Assembly (NCBI RefSeq): GCF_003628505.1
Contig: NZ_RBZP01000002.1
Location: forward strand, 62,001-126,000
Source of the DNA: Oceanobacillus halophilus
GTDB lineage: Bacteria; Bacillota; Bacilli; Bacillales; Amphibacillaceae
DNA length: 64,000 nucleotides
Direction: 5' to 3'
Part shown: positions 12,968-21,523 of the stretch, one piece after another
Numbering within the stretch: position 1 is the first letter of the stretch
Layout: every line of letters begins with the position of its first letter
Translations under genes and position numbers: made by a program
The notes under the pieces: generated by a model
What the model saw: the letters and a program-made list of their open reading frames with translations, nothing else
What the model was told of the DNA's origin: nothing
The model's database searches: none

Positions 12968-13987
12968 TTATCCTCTTAAAATCTGTTTTGCAGCTGCTTC
13001 ATCTGTAATCAATAAATCACTTTTCCCTTGTTTGAAATAAGATTCAATTGCTTCTGCCTTTGATTTACCTCCTGCAACAGCTATAACATGTTCAATAGAT
13101 GCTAAATCCTCAAGCTGAAGACCCACGGTTCGAACTTTGTGTACAATATTTCCGTGATCATCAAAGTAATACCCAAATGCTTCACTTGCTGCATGATGCA
13201 TCTCTAGTTTTTTCATGGTTTCCTCTGATGTTTTCCTTCGTTTTGCCATTGTTTTAGCATCGCCAATTCCATGAATAACAATGTTGGAATTAGTAATTTG
13301 TCCGAGTATTTCTTTAATCATTGGTTCATTAATCAGCGTATGGTAAGCAGACTCACTAATAGGATCTGGAACATAAAGCAGTCGGTATTCACCATTTGCT
13401 TTTTTGGCCATTTCCGATACAATTCTACTCGCTTGATTTTCTGCTTCTTCACCAACTCCGCCTCTTGCAGGAACAAACAGGCAATCATTATCATTATTCA
13501 AAGGAGACATGACTTCTGCAATAGCAGCCATCGTTGTTCCACCAGTTACAGCAATTACTGAATGGTCTTTGACAATTTGTTGAAGGTAAGCCACACAAGC
13601 TTTGCCCATTTCCTGTTTTACCCATTCATACTCATCACTATTCCCTGGAACAATAATAACGTTTCTTACTTTTAACTTTTCCCGAATTTGCTTTTCTAAA
13701 ACAGATAATCCGACAATTTCTCTCATCATGTCAGATAATTGTTCAAGAACTAATGTACCCTCTTTTGAAATATACATACCCTTCGATGTAATATCAATGA
13801 GGCCCTGCTTATGTAAAAAGTCTATTTCACTTCGCACATGTCTTTCGGTTAAACTTAACTTCTCAGCTAACCCTCTTCTTCCAATTGGTTCAAAGTTCGC
13901 TACACTTTGCAAAATGAAATAACGTTGCTGCATCACTTTCAAAATATCGGGTACTATTTTTTTTTGCAAGTCGGTTAAAGTTCTCAT
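12968..13987 (-). CDS. cggR: Central glycolytic genes regulator CggR
   Basis: Repressor of the SorC/DeoR family that senses fructose-1,6-bisphosphate and controls the gap operon. 339 aa. The N-terminal winged helix (about residues 30-75) has GRRGLAEKLSLTERHVRSEI as recognition region. The rest is a sugar-phosphate-binding domain with TGGTTMAAIAE and AVAGGKSKAEAIE phosphate-binding loops. Adjacent position to gap and an upstream operator resembling the B. subtilis CggR site support the assignment. It is first gene of the unit, with GGAAGGG upstream of the ATG. Confidence 0.95.
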   Translation of the reverse strand: MRTLTDLQKKIVPDILKVMQQRYFILQSVANFEPIGRRGLAEKLSLTERHVRSEIDFLHKQGLIDITSKGMYISKEGTLVLEQLSDMMREIVGLSVLEKQIREKLKVRNVIIVPGNSDEYEWVKQEMGKACVAYLQQIVKDHSVIAVTGGTTMAAIAEVMSPLNNDNDCLFVPARGGVGEEAENQASRIVSEMAKKANGEYRLLYVPDPISESAYHTLINEPMIKEILGQITNSNIVIHGIGDAKTMAKRRKTSEETMKKLEMHHAASEAFGYYFDDHGNIVHKVRTVGLQLEDLASIEHVIAVAGGKSKAEAIESYFKQGKSDLLITDEAAAKQILRG

Positions 13988-14005
13988 AAAAATCCCTTCC
14001 TAACT

Positions 14006-14042
14006 GGTCACAATATGTCCCGTATGGTTGTATTATGTCCCA
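14006..14042 (-). promoter_or_regulatory. CggR operator upstream of cggR-gap
   Basis: Read on the minus strand there are two GGGAC-type half-site pairs in direct order, TGGGACATAATACAAC and, after CATA, CGGGACATATTGTGACC. This closely resembles the B. subtilis CggR operator (CGGGAC...TGTC twice). It lies between the promoter and the gene, where bound CggR would act as a roadblock. The second half is better conserved than the first. Confidence 0.8.
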
Positions 14043-14052
14043 GCCATAAATT

Positions 14053-14080
14053 ATTATAACATAACTACTAGAATAAACAA
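14053..14080 (-). promoter_or_regulatory. Promoter of cggR-gap
   Basis: On the minus strand TTGTTT (14080-14075), 16 nt, then a perfect TATAAT (14058-14053). The predicted start falls right at the upstream edge of the CggR operator. Confidence 0.65.
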
Positions 14081-14285
14081 ATATAACAAGCGAAATAAAT
14101 GTGAAATTTTGGTTAAGATGAGAATGAAGATGTGAAAGGAGTAAGTGATTTACTGAGGGATTTTGGACTAGTAGATCTTATTAGGCTTAGAATTGTTGAT
14201 TTCTGACGGGTGGGTTCATTAATATATGGCGCGCGTTCGATGGTATCCTCTGCATATGCGTCGATACAAATCTCCGCATAAAAAA

Positions 14286-14312
14286 GAGAAGATTTTAGTC
14301 ACCAATCTTCTC
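14286..14312 (-). terminator. Terminator overlapping the glutaredoxin-like gene end
   Basis: A 9-bp stem GAGAAGATT / AATCTTCTC has a loop of 9 nt that contains the TAA stop codon of the gene (14297-14295). CTTTTTTA follows on the minus strand. The upstream arm is coding sequence. Confidence 0.8.
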
Positions 14313-14552
14313 GGACTGTTCTTTTAAAAATTCTTCTACTGCATCGTAGTTAATTTCCTCGCAGTTTAATTGCTTTCCATTCACTTCGATAACGGGGATT
14401 AATAATTGATACTCTACTAGCCAATCTTCATTGGTGTATATATCTCTCATTTCTATTTCATGGGGATAGTCATATTTAAATAATGATAATAATGCTTCAG
14501 CATCGTCACATAATGAACAATTTTCTTTTGTATAAAACTTTACTTTCAGCAT
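14295..14552 (-). CDS. Glutaredoxin-like (DUF836) thioredoxin-fold protein
   Basis: A small 85-aa redox-type protein. The N-terminal strand MLKVKFYTKENCSLC ends in a CxxC pair (Cys12, Cys15), and a cis-Pro is visible in LLIPVIEVNGK, both typical of glutaredoxin/thioredoxin folds. It follows rpoN by 6 nt and is cotranscribed with it. Probably a dithiol oxidoreductase; partner unknown. A bacilliredoxin-like role is possible but not shown by sequence. Confidence 0.8.
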   Translation of the reverse strand: MLKVKFYTKENCSLCDDAEALLSLFKYDYPHEIEMRDIYTNEDWLVEYQLLIPVIEVNGKQLNCEEINYDAVEEFLKEQSEKIGD

Positions 14553-14558
14553 GATGAT

Positions 14559-15845
14559 TTATTTTCTCCTTCTTTTCATAGATGATGGAATTTGTAATTG
14601 TTCACGATATTTCATAACCGTCCTTCGAGCTATCTTAATACCGAATTCTTCTTCCAATATGTTTCTTAAAACTTGATCAGATAATGGTTTGCTTTTTTCT
14701 TCCTTATCAATCAATTGAATCAAAAGATGTTTAATAGCAATTGATGCCGTTCCCTTCCCATTACTTTGTCTTGCTCCTGACTGAAGAAAAAACTTAATTG
14801 GCAAAACGCCATGTGGTGTTTGAACATATTTTTGATTAATTGCTCGGCTGACTGTTGATATATGTATAGCTAAATCGTTGGCAATTTCCCTCAATGTTAA
14901 TGGTTGGAGCATTACCACTCCTTCTTCAAAAAAAGCATATTGTTTTTCAACGATTATTTGGATGATGCTTTCCAGGGTATTCGAGCGGAAACCAATCGCT
15001 TGCTTTAGTAAATCAACTTGTTTATATTTTTCTTTTAAAAATGCTGTTGCGTCTTTTCCTATCTCTGTTAACTTCTCATACTCCGTATTTAGTCGAATGG
15101 TTGGTGATGCCCATTTATAGAATTTTATTTTCCAGGCTCCGTCTTCCTTATAGATAGATGCTTCTGGGATAATATATTCAGGTGGTTCCGTATCTAAAAG
15201 TTGACCTGGCTTTGGATGGCAAAGTTTGATATGGTCAATTACTTCTTCAGCAATGGCAGTTGTCGTTTGATAGTGTTCGGCAATAGATACTGCATCTTCT
15301 TCAGCAATCCATTCTAAATGGCTTTCAAATAAATCCTCTGCAAATGAATAATGAATCCCCATTTCCTTTAATTGCAGCAAGATACATTCGGTAAGTGTTC
15401 TTGCACCAATACCAGTTGGTTCTAAGGCTTGAATCACATGTAAAGCTTCCTCTACTGTTTCTACTGATGTACGACAATCCTCTGCCCAAACATCTCGTTC
15501 TACCTCGAGGTAACCGTCTTCATTTAATGAGTCAATTCCATAATCAATCACGTGGCGCAATTTTTTATCAAACTTTATTGATATTAATTGTTTTTTCAAT
15601 TGCTCATACATCGTTTGTTCTGCTGAGTTGATTTCACCTATAGCAGGTTGTGTAGAATGAGTACGATGATATTTTTCCCAATCATAGTCATAGTTCACCT
15701 CTTCTATTAGAGGGTTTTCCTTGGAAATCTGATTAATATATTCTGCCAATTCCAGACTAGAAAATTGAAGAATATTAATGGACTGCATTAGGGATTGGTT
15801 CATTTTCCACTGCAACGTTTGCTGTTGTATAAGTTTTGGTTTCAT
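14559..15845 (-). CDS. rpoN: RNA polymerase sigma-54 factor (SigL/RpoN)
   Basis: Alternative sigma factor that recognises -24/-12 promoters and needs an AAA+ activator. 428 aa. The glutamine-rich region I (KLIQQQTLQWKMNQSLMQSI) binds activator. The acidic middle is followed by the core-binding domain, an HTH (LREIANDLAIHISTVSRAIN, about residues 330-350) and the C-terminal RpoN box ARRTVMKYREQL. The start is preceded by GGGGGGCC. No activator gene or convincing -24/-12 promoter was found in the window. Confidence 0.96.
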   Translation of the reverse strand: MKPKLIQQQTLQWKMNQSLMQSINILQFSSLELAEYINQISKENPLIEEVNYDYDWEKYHRTHSTQPAIGEINSAEQTMYEQLKKQLISIKFDKKLRHVIDYGIDSLNEDGYLEVERDVWAEDCRTSVETVEEALHVIQALEPTGIGARTLTECILLQLKEMGIHYSFAEDLFESHLEWIAEEDAVSIAEHYQTTTAIAEEVIDHIKLCHPKPGQLLDTEPPEYIIPEASIYKEDGAWKIKFYKWASPTIRLNTEYEKLTEIGKDATAFLKEKYKQVDLLKQAIGFRSNTLESIIQIIVEKQYAFFEEGVVMLQPLTLREIANDLAIHISTVSRAINQKYVQTPHGVLPIKFFLQSGARQSNGKGTASIAIKHLLIQLIDKEEKSKPLSDQVLRNILEEEFGIKIARRTVMKYREQLQIPSSMKRRRK

Positions 15846-16107
15846 GGTTGCACTACAGGCCCCCCCTTAGTTACAACTTCGGAACAGGAATATTTATTTC
15901 AATCTACCTTTATTCATATTTTGCCACTAATTCCTTATAAAGTCACTTAGTTATGATAAAATTTAGAAAGAAAACTCAAGAAATATCTTGAATGACAAAG
16001 AAAGGGCTAGGTGTTTTTCCTAATCCTTTTTCCACTTTCACATAAACTATTTGGTTCTCTTTCACTTTAAGCTCTTTTCATATAGTTTGTTGCTTTTTAT
16101 AGTTTTA

Positions 16108-16250
16108 TAGTTGATAGAATCCTCGGATATATTTAATCAAAAATAGTGTAGCTCTCGCTTACACTCATTAATGTTCTGTTCTACCATTCGCTACGACAGA
16201 ATACTTCACTTTCCGCGGGTACGGCCTCAGCCCCCTCGGAAGAAAGCCTT
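16108..16250. repeat. Dispersed element, copy B (half copy, inverted orientation)
   Basis: Only one terminal repeat plus the right module remain, in the opposite orientation to the other copies. It reads TAGTTGATAGAATC, GTGTAGCTCTCGCTTACACT, CAGAATACTTCACTTTCCGC, GGGTACGGCCTCAGCC, then stops 3 nt before the stop codon of the adjacent hydrolase gene. The rest of the gap 15846-16107 holds nothing I recognise. A 67-codon frame at 16171 is repeat sequence, not a gene. Confidence 0.8.
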
Positions 16251-17184
16251 ACTTTTTAACCACTTTATTTTCCATTCTACCAACACCATCAATCTCTACT
16301 GTTACGACATCCCCATCTTTCAAGAATTGCGGTGGATTCATTGCTACTCCAACTCCATTTGGTGTCCCTGTTAAGATGATATCTCCAGGTTTAAGAGTAA
16401 TCGTTTTTGAAATATATTCGATTAGAAAAGGAATATCAAAAATTAATAAGCTAGTATTGGAAGACTGACGCTCTTCTCCATTTACAAAAGAACGAACGGA
16501 AAGGTTAGCAGGATTTTCCACTTCATCCTTTGTTACTACATAAGGTCCTATCGGGGTGCTCTTGTCTAATGTCTTCCCTTGCAACCACTGCTGGGTTCTC
16601 CTTTGCAAGTCTCTTGCAGATATATCATTACCAATCGTATATCCTGCAATATAATCATAGGCATTCTCCCGACTCACTTTAGAAGTTTCTTTTCCAATCA
16701 CAATACCAAGTTCCACTTCATAATCCAGCTTACTAGTTGAACCTGATTTCACTATATTGTCTTCCGGCCCAATGATTGCATTATCAAACTTTGCGAATAA
16801 AACCGGAAAATCAGGAATATCACTTTCCATCTCCGCAGCGTGATCGGCATAGTTCTTTCCTACGCATATTATTTTACCTGGATTGGATATAGGTGTCCCT
16901 ATAAGAACCTCATTTCTTTGGTAACCAGCTAGTTCGCTATCCAATGCATAACCATATGCACTGCTAGCTTTTTCAAAAAGCAAGGACCCTAAAGAAAAAT
17001 ACGTGTTAGGATTAGAAGGAAGCAGTCTCTCCACATCATTTGCTAGGTCTCGTTTTCCATTAGCAAACAAATACCGTTGATAAGCATGTTGCACATCTAC
17101 AATCTTATCGTTATGTAAAAAACCAATTCGATAGGAACCCAAATTTCCTTTTAATCGATAACTTACTAATTTCATTTCTCTCAC
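16249..17184 (-). CDS. Fumarylacetoacetate hydrolase (FAH) family protein
   Basis: Predicted metal-dependent hydrolase/isomerase/decarboxylase acting on 2-oxo or beta-diketo acids. 311 aa. The core has ICVGKNYADHAAEM, the metal ligands in DYEVELGIVIGK, GYTIGNDISARDLQ, and the terminal GDIILTGTPNGVGVAMNPP typical of the FAH C-terminal domain. The N-terminal 100 residues match the extra domain seen in many such enzymes. It is the last gene of the TAXI-TRAP operon (36 nt after the permease), so it may process the imported organic acid; that link is inference. Confidence 0.88.
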   Translation of the reverse strand: MREMKLVSYRLKGNLGSYRIGFLHNDKIVDVQHAYQRYLFANGKRDLANDVERLLPSNPNTYFSLGSLLFEKASSAYGYALDSELAGYQRNEVLIGTPISNPGKIICVGKNYADHAAEMESDIPDFPVLFAKFDNAIIGPEDNIVKSGSTSKLDYEVELGIVIGKETSKVSRENAYDYIAGYTIGNDISARDLQRRTQQWLQGKTLDKSTPIGPYVVTKDEVENPANLSVRSFVNGEERQSSNTSLLIFDIPFLIEYISKTITLKPGDIILTGTPNGVGVAMNPPQFLKDGDVVTVEIDGVGRMENKVVKK

Positions 17185-17220
17185 CTTCCCATTAATTATT
17201 CAGCAAGCTAAGCACTATGC

Positions 17221-19239
17221 CTAGCTTGCGGATTCTGTAGACATTTTTTTATTATCTTTTTTGTTTTTTAAATAGTTCATGGCAAAAATCACAAGAACAA
17301 CCAATAATCCTATAATATCGGTGGTTGTTTCTGGTATTATCAACAGTAACGATCCAGCCCCAAGTATTAAGCGCATGAACACCTTTACTTCAGCTTTAAA
17401 GAACCCTTCCAGAGATGCTGCTAGACCGATGACACCTATTATGGATGTGAGGACAATTAATACGATTTCCATCACATCAGGCATTGGAAACTCAGTAGCA
17501 TTTACTGGTAGCCCATTCGGGTCGATTAACAACATTGCTGGATTATAAACAAACAAGTATGGAATGATGAATCCAGCTAATGCAAGTCTTAACGCGATAA
17601 AACCTGTTTTCATAGGATTTCCACCTGAAATACCAGCTCCTGCAAAGGCAGCGAGAGCAACTGGTGGCGTAATATTTGCGAAAATACCAAAATAGAAAAC
17701 AAATAAATGTGCTACCAGTACTGGTACACCAAACTCCGCTAAAGCAGGTGCAGTCATTGTTGCAGTAATAATATAAGCCGGAATTGATGGTAGCCCCATT
17801 CCTAAAATAATAGATGCTATCATCGTTAAGAATAACGTAAAGAATAGTGATCCAGATCCAAGGCTTGTAATAGCAGAAGTCATGACTGTACCAAAGCTTG
17901 TTAAACTTACGACACCAATAATAATGCCTACAACTGCACAGGCAATCATTACAGACAGTGACTGTCTTGCACCATTTTCCATCGCTTCCAAAATATCCTT
18001 TATAGACATTCTCGTTGTTTTTCTAAAGGAGGCAACAATCACCGTAAGGATAATCGTATAAAAGGCGGCAAAACCGATTGGAATATTCATAAATAACATT
18101 ATCACTAGACCAAAGATTGGCAGTAATAAATGCCCTCTTTCTTTTATCACTTCTTTAACACGAGGTAAATCGGCTTTTGGTATTCCTTTGAGATTCCTTC
18201 TTCCCGCACGAAAATGAACTTGCATAATAACCGCCAGAAAATACAGTACAGCTGGTAATAGGGCAGCTAAAGCAATCGTTCCATAAGCAATTCCTGTTGT
18301 CTCAGCCATAATAAATGCACTAGCCCCCATTATCGGTGGTAAAATCTGTCCACCAATAGAAGCACTTGCTTCAACAGCTCCAGCGAAATTCTTTTGATAG
18401 CCAATTTTCTTCATTAACGGGATTGTAAAAGCGCCCGTACCAACAACATTTGCCACTGCCGCACCATTAATACTCCCCATAAATCCACTAGAAATTACGG
18501 CTACTTTAGCTGGTCCACCTTGCTTGCTTCCTGCTAACGCCATTGCTAAATCATTGAATAATTGTCCCATACCAGATTTTGAAAGAAATGCACCAAATAA
18601 AATAAATAGGAAGATAAATTGTACCGAGGCACCTATAGCAGTAGAGAATAACCCTTCTGTCTTTAGATAAAGCTGCCCAAAAATATCTCCTAGATCAAAT
18701 GGTCTGGTCATTAGCATATTAGGCAACCATGTCATATGACTAAAAAATGGGTAAGATAAGAAAATTAATGCTAGGATTGGTAAGATAATCCCAGTTACTC
18801 GACGAGCTGCTTCTAAAACAAGTATTACGGTTACAATCGCTGCAATGATGTCCATAGTATTCGGGATTCCGCCACGGGTCGTAACGATTGCGCTATACTC
18901 CATAAAAAGATAAGCACTTGTTAATATACTTAATAGAAACAATATCCAATCATAGAAAGGAATCTTTGATTTATCTTGCTTTTTAACTACTGGATAAAGA
19001 AGAAATATTAGCGCCATACCAAAAGACATGTGAATAGACCTTTGCAATAATGCAGGTATTGGGTTATACGTTACATACAAATGGTATGCAGAATATGCTA
19101 TTGCTAAGACTGAAATGATGATAGCAATTTTACGGTTCTTTAATTTTCGAACATTCGACTCCGTATCGAATTTTTCTAATACCTTCTTTGATACATCTTC
19201 TGTTACAGTAAGGTTCGTATCTTGTTTATCTTCTCTCAT
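17221..19239 (-). CDS. TRAP transporter permease, fused small and large subunits (DctQM type)
   Basis: Membrane component of a TAXI-type TRAP system that imports organic acids using an ion gradient. 672 aa with many hydrophobic segments. An N-terminal part corresponding to DctQ (about residues 30-110) is fused to the DctM-like 12-helix part (about 110-600). Typical loops are GSINGAAVANVVGTGAFTIP, ASASIGGQILPPIMGASAF and GMGLPSIPAYI. The chosen ATG at 19239 has GGGAGGGGAG five bases upstream and overlaps the DUF1850 stop as ATGA; the nine codons upstream are not supported. Confidence 0.93.
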   Translation of the reverse strand: MREDKQDTNLTVTEDVSKKVLEKFDTESNVRKLKNRKIAIIISVLAIAYSAYHLYVTYNPIPALLQRSIHMSFGMALIFLLYPVVKKQDKSKIPFYDWILFLLSILTSAYLFMEYSAIVTTRGGIPNTMDIIAAIVTVILVLEAARRVTGIILPILALIFLSYPFFSHMTWLPNMLMTRPFDLGDIFGQLYLKTEGLFSTAIGASVQFIFLFILFGAFLSKSGMGQLFNDLAMALAGSKQGGPAKVAVISSGFMGSINGAAVANVVGTGAFTIPLMKKIGYQKNFAGAVEASASIGGQILPPIMGASAFIMAETTGIAYGTIALAALLPAVLYFLAVIMQVHFRAGRRNLKGIPKADLPRVKEVIKERGHLLLPIFGLVIMLFMNIPIGFAAFYTIILTVIVASFRKTTRMSIKDILEAMENGARQSLSVMIACAVVGIIIGVVSLTSFGTVMTSAITSLGSGSLFFTLFLTMIASIILGMGLPSIPAYIITATMTAPALAEFGVPVLVAHLFVFYFGIFANITPPVALAAFAGAGISGGNPMKTGFIALRLALAGFIIPYLFVYNPAMLLIDPNGLPVNATEFPMPDVMEIVLIVLTSIIGVIGLAASLEGFFKAEVKVFMRLILGAGSLLLIIPETTTDIIGLLVVLVIFAMNYLKNKKDNKKMSTESAS

Positions 19240-19709
19240 AAAGACTCCCCTCCCATGTACTCCCAAAAGTGCAGATATTGTACGGATATCAAGACACTTT
19301 CATAGTCTTCTGTAAACTCATATAACAGAAGATTTTTTCCCCCGGATTCAATAGTCGTATGCGCATTTTCAGAAACTGTTAAATTCATTTCAGGGAAAGA
19401 TTTATCTACTCTCATCGTTACATAACCATCCTCTGTTCTTACTTCGTCTGCACTAGATGGGACTCCAGCTCCAAAAGTCTTAAAAGAGGTCTTTGTTAGT
19501 AGAAGTTCTTGCCCTTGTCGTTCATACCATTCAATCCATTCTTCTTTTTCAACTGAATGGATCCACTTCAGGCGAAAATTATCTTTTTTTAAATAATAGA
19601 TACTTTCACCGAAGTCTAATTGAATAACAGGTATTTTATAAAAAAGGAAAAAAAGGAGCACGATTAAACCTGCGCTCCATTTCCATCCCTTACTCACCAT
19701 TTTGTTCAT
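19236..19709 (-). CDS. DUF1850 protein of a TAXI-TRAP operon
   Basis: 157 aa with one N-terminal membrane segment (about residues 11-26), then a mainly beta domain: FRLKWIHSVEKEEWIEWYER, LLLTKTSFKTFGAGVPSS and a C-terminal LISVQYLHFWEY. This is the DUF1850 pattern. Such genes sit between the TAXI receptor and the fused permease in many genomes, but no biochemical role is known to me. The start overlaps the receptor gene by 20 nt and the stop overlaps the permease ATG by 4 nt, so translation is probably coupled. Confidence 0.85.
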   Translation of the reverse strand: MNKMVSKGWKWSAGLIVLLFFLFYKIPVIQLDFGESIYYLKKDNFRLKWIHSVEKEEWIEWYERQGQELLLTKTSFKTFGAGVPSSADEVRTEDGYVTMRVDKSFPEMNLTVSENAHTTIESGGKNLLLYEFTEDYESVLISVQYLHFWEYMGGESL

Positions 19710-20685
19710 TGTAGTAACGTTCTGCCCCTGGATGTAAAGGTGCTACTAGACCTTCTTGCGCTGCTTCTAGTGAGATATCCGTTGCAGCTTGATGAGAATT
19801 GCCTAATGCATCAAGATTTTCAAAGAATGTCTTCGTTAATTTATAGACATCATCTTCAGTCATATCTGCATGAACAATAAGAGCGTTCATAATCGCAGCT
19901 GTAGGAACTGGTTCTGCATTCCCATACGTATCAGCAGGAATTTCTAAAGCTACAAAATAAGATTCATCTTGTGCAATTTCTTCTACATTTTCTGGGTCAA
20001 TAGATACCATACGAATATCCAATGTTTCGGATAGTTCTAATAGAGATGCATTTGGCAAGCCACTTGTTAAGAATGCGGCATCTAACTGTCCTGCACGCAG
20101 GCCATCAGCTGCTTCTGCATATCCTAGGTAATCTACATCAATATCATCATATGTGATTCCATGTCCTTCCAGTAATGTACGTGCATTAACTTCTACCCCA
20201 GAGTTTTGGTCCCCTACCGCAACTCGCTTACCTACTAAATCTTCTATGGTTTCAATCTCTGTTTCCTCAGTGGTAACTATTTGCACGTAGTTTGGATATA
20301 GTGCTGCTATTTGATTCACTTTCTCAATAGGAGCATCAAAACTAATAGAGCCTTCAACTGCTTGACTAACAACATCACTCATTGTAAAAGCCATTTCTAC
20401 TTTATCCTGGTCAATTAAGTTTACATTTTCAACAGAAGCTCCAGTTGTTTGTGTTCTAGAGTTCACACCAAATTCTGAACTGTATGTTTCTGCCAACGTT
20501 GTTGCGATGATATTGTATGGACCTGAAGATCCACCAGTGGCAATTGTAACGATATTGGTGTCTAAGCCTTCTCCGTTATTGGCTTCCCCTTCAACTTCTC
20601 CCCCATCAGAAGAACTTTCACTTCCACATGCTACCAGTATAAAACCCAAAAACAACACCATAAGAACCATACTTAATTTCTTCAT
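19690..20685 (-). CDS. TAXI-family TRAP solute-binding lipoprotein
   Basis: Extracytoplasmic receptor that presents substrate to the TRAP permease. 331 aa. A lipoprotein signal ends with LVAC, Cys20. The mature part begins with an acidic linker, then the TAXI hallmark VTIATGGSSGPYNIIATTLA, and TGASVENVNLIDQDKVEMAF typical of the fold. NPNYVQI and VAVGDQNSGVEVNARTLL are further conserved stretches. GGGGGGAT precedes the ATG. It is the first gene of a four-gene operon driven by the promoter and cre below. The ligand is unknown; TAXI systems often bind glutamate or other organic acids. Confidence 0.93.
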   Translation of the reverse strand: MKKLSMVLMVLFLGFILVACGSESSSDGGEVEGEANNGEGLDTNIVTIATGGSSGPYNIIATTLAETYSSEFGVNSRTQTTGASVENVNLIDQDKVEMAFTMSDVVSQAVEGSISFDAPIEKVNQIAALYPNYVQIVTTEETEIETIEDLVGKRVAVGDQNSGVEVNARTLLEGHGITYDDIDVDYLGYAEAADGLRAGQLDAAFLTSGLPNASLLELSETLDIRMVSIDPENVEEIAQDESYFVALEIPADTYGNAEPVPTAAIMNALIVHADMTEDDVYKLTKTFFENLDALGNSHQAATDISLEAAQEGLVAPLHPGAERYYNEQNGE

Positions 20686-20739
20686 CTAAATCCCCCCTAT
20701 TTTATTTAAAGAAAAAAGTAGAAAAACTAACGTTAAATA

Positions 20740-20754
20740 TTTAAACGCTTTCAT
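20740..20754 (-). promoter_or_regulatory. Candidate cre (CcpA site) at the TAXI-TRAP transcription start
   Basis: The minus strand reads ATGAAAGCGTTTAAA, which fits the cre consensus (WTGNAANCGNWNNCA) with one mismatch near the end. It covers the predicted +1, a position where CcpA with HPr-Ser-P or Crh-Ser-P represses. Confidence 0.6.
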
Positions 20755-20758
20755 GATA

Positions 20759-20787
20759 ATATTATTAATTATTAGTACAATTGTCAA
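20759..20787 (-). promoter_or_regulatory. Strong sigma-A promoter of the TAXI-TRAP operon
   Basis: On the minus strand a perfect TTGACA (20787-20782), exactly 17 nt, then TAATAT (20764-20759). The receptor ATG lies about 67 nt downstream of the predicted start. Confidence 0.75.
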
Positions 20788-20883
20788 TAATTTAATTTTG
20801 TTTAGAATTTAACAAGTGTCTGTTTTTTCTATAAGTTTTGTTTTTGTACTGAAATTGTTACTATTTACCGTTTATATCGCAGC

Positions 20884-20920
20884 TTGTATAGATTGTTGAT
20901 TTCTTTAATTCAGCGTAGTT
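20884..20920. repeat. Terminal remnant of the dispersed element
   Basis: TTGTATAGATTGTTGATTTC followed by TTTAATTCAGCGTAGTT matches the outer terminal repeat of the element family, without either GC-rich module. The remainder of 20790-21020 shows no gene. Confidence 0.5.
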
Positions 20921-21022
20921 TCGACATACTTAAAATAAGCATAATTTACGAAAAAAGCCCGTTAGTAACACTGCCTTTCTTCCAATTGTTCAAGAAACTT
21001 TCATTTATTCCTGAATAATTAG

Positions 21023-21031
21023 TGCTATACT
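21023..21031 (+). promoter_or_regulatory. Extended -10 of the FixH-like gene
   Basis: TGCTATACT, an extended -10 (TGnTATACT), lies about 45 nt upstream of the ATG. No strong -35 is visible. Confidence 0.4.
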
Positions 21032-21077
21032 TTGGATAGATTATTTAAATACAAAGAACTTGGGGGTGAAGGAAAAC

Positions 21078-21476
21078 ATGAAAAAAAATAAATTCTTACT
21101 AGTATCTCTTGTAAGTATAATGGTAGTAACATTAATTGCATGTAATGGTGATACAAATAATGAAACGGAAGAATTGAAGGAGCTTATCGTTGACTTTCAA
21201 TTACCAGAATCAGTATCGGCTGGTGAGACTATCGAATTAAAAGCCGTTGTAACATATGGGGATGAAATAGTTGAAGATGCTGATGAGGTCACATTCGAAA
21301 TTTGGGAGCAAGATGATGAAGAGAATAGTATAAAAATAGAAGCAAATAATAACGGAGATGGCAGTTACACTGCAGAAACGACTTTTGATACGGAAGGTAC
21401 ATACGAGATGTACGCACACACAACAGCACGTGATTTGCATACCATGCCATTAGAATCTATTGAAGTGACAGAGTAA
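21078..21476 (+). CDS. FixH/YtkA-like lipoprotein
   Basis: 132-aa secreted lipoprotein. The signal peptide ends with TLIAC (Cys22), followed by a short polar linker and a single beta-sandwich domain (DFQLPESVSAGETIELKAVV, GDGSYTAETTFDTEGTYEMY) typical of FixH/YtkA-like proteins. This domain occurs in cytochrome-oxidase maturation and copper-related proteins, and also in proteins of unknown role. ATG 21078 is preferred to a TTG 18 nt upstream because GGGGGTG and AAGGA lie between them. Monocistronic; function unknown. Confidence 0.75.
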   Translation: MKKNKFLLVSLVSIMVVTLIACNGDTNNETEELKELIVDFQLPESVSAGETIELKAVVTYGDEIVEDADEVTFEIWEQDDEENSIKIEANNNGDGSYTAETTFDTEGTYEMYAHTTARDLHTMPLESIEVTE

Positions 21477-21523
21477 TAATATAGAAGTTAGAAAATAGCC
21501 CTTTCCAATATAAAGGCAAACCA

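Noticed and set aside
14559-15845. Sigma-54 (-24/-12) promoters near rpoN
   Set aside because: No TGGCAC-N5-TTGC match or activator gene noticed in the window.
16171-16374. 67-codon plus-strand frame
   Set aside because: Repeat copy B plus antisense of the FAH-family gene.
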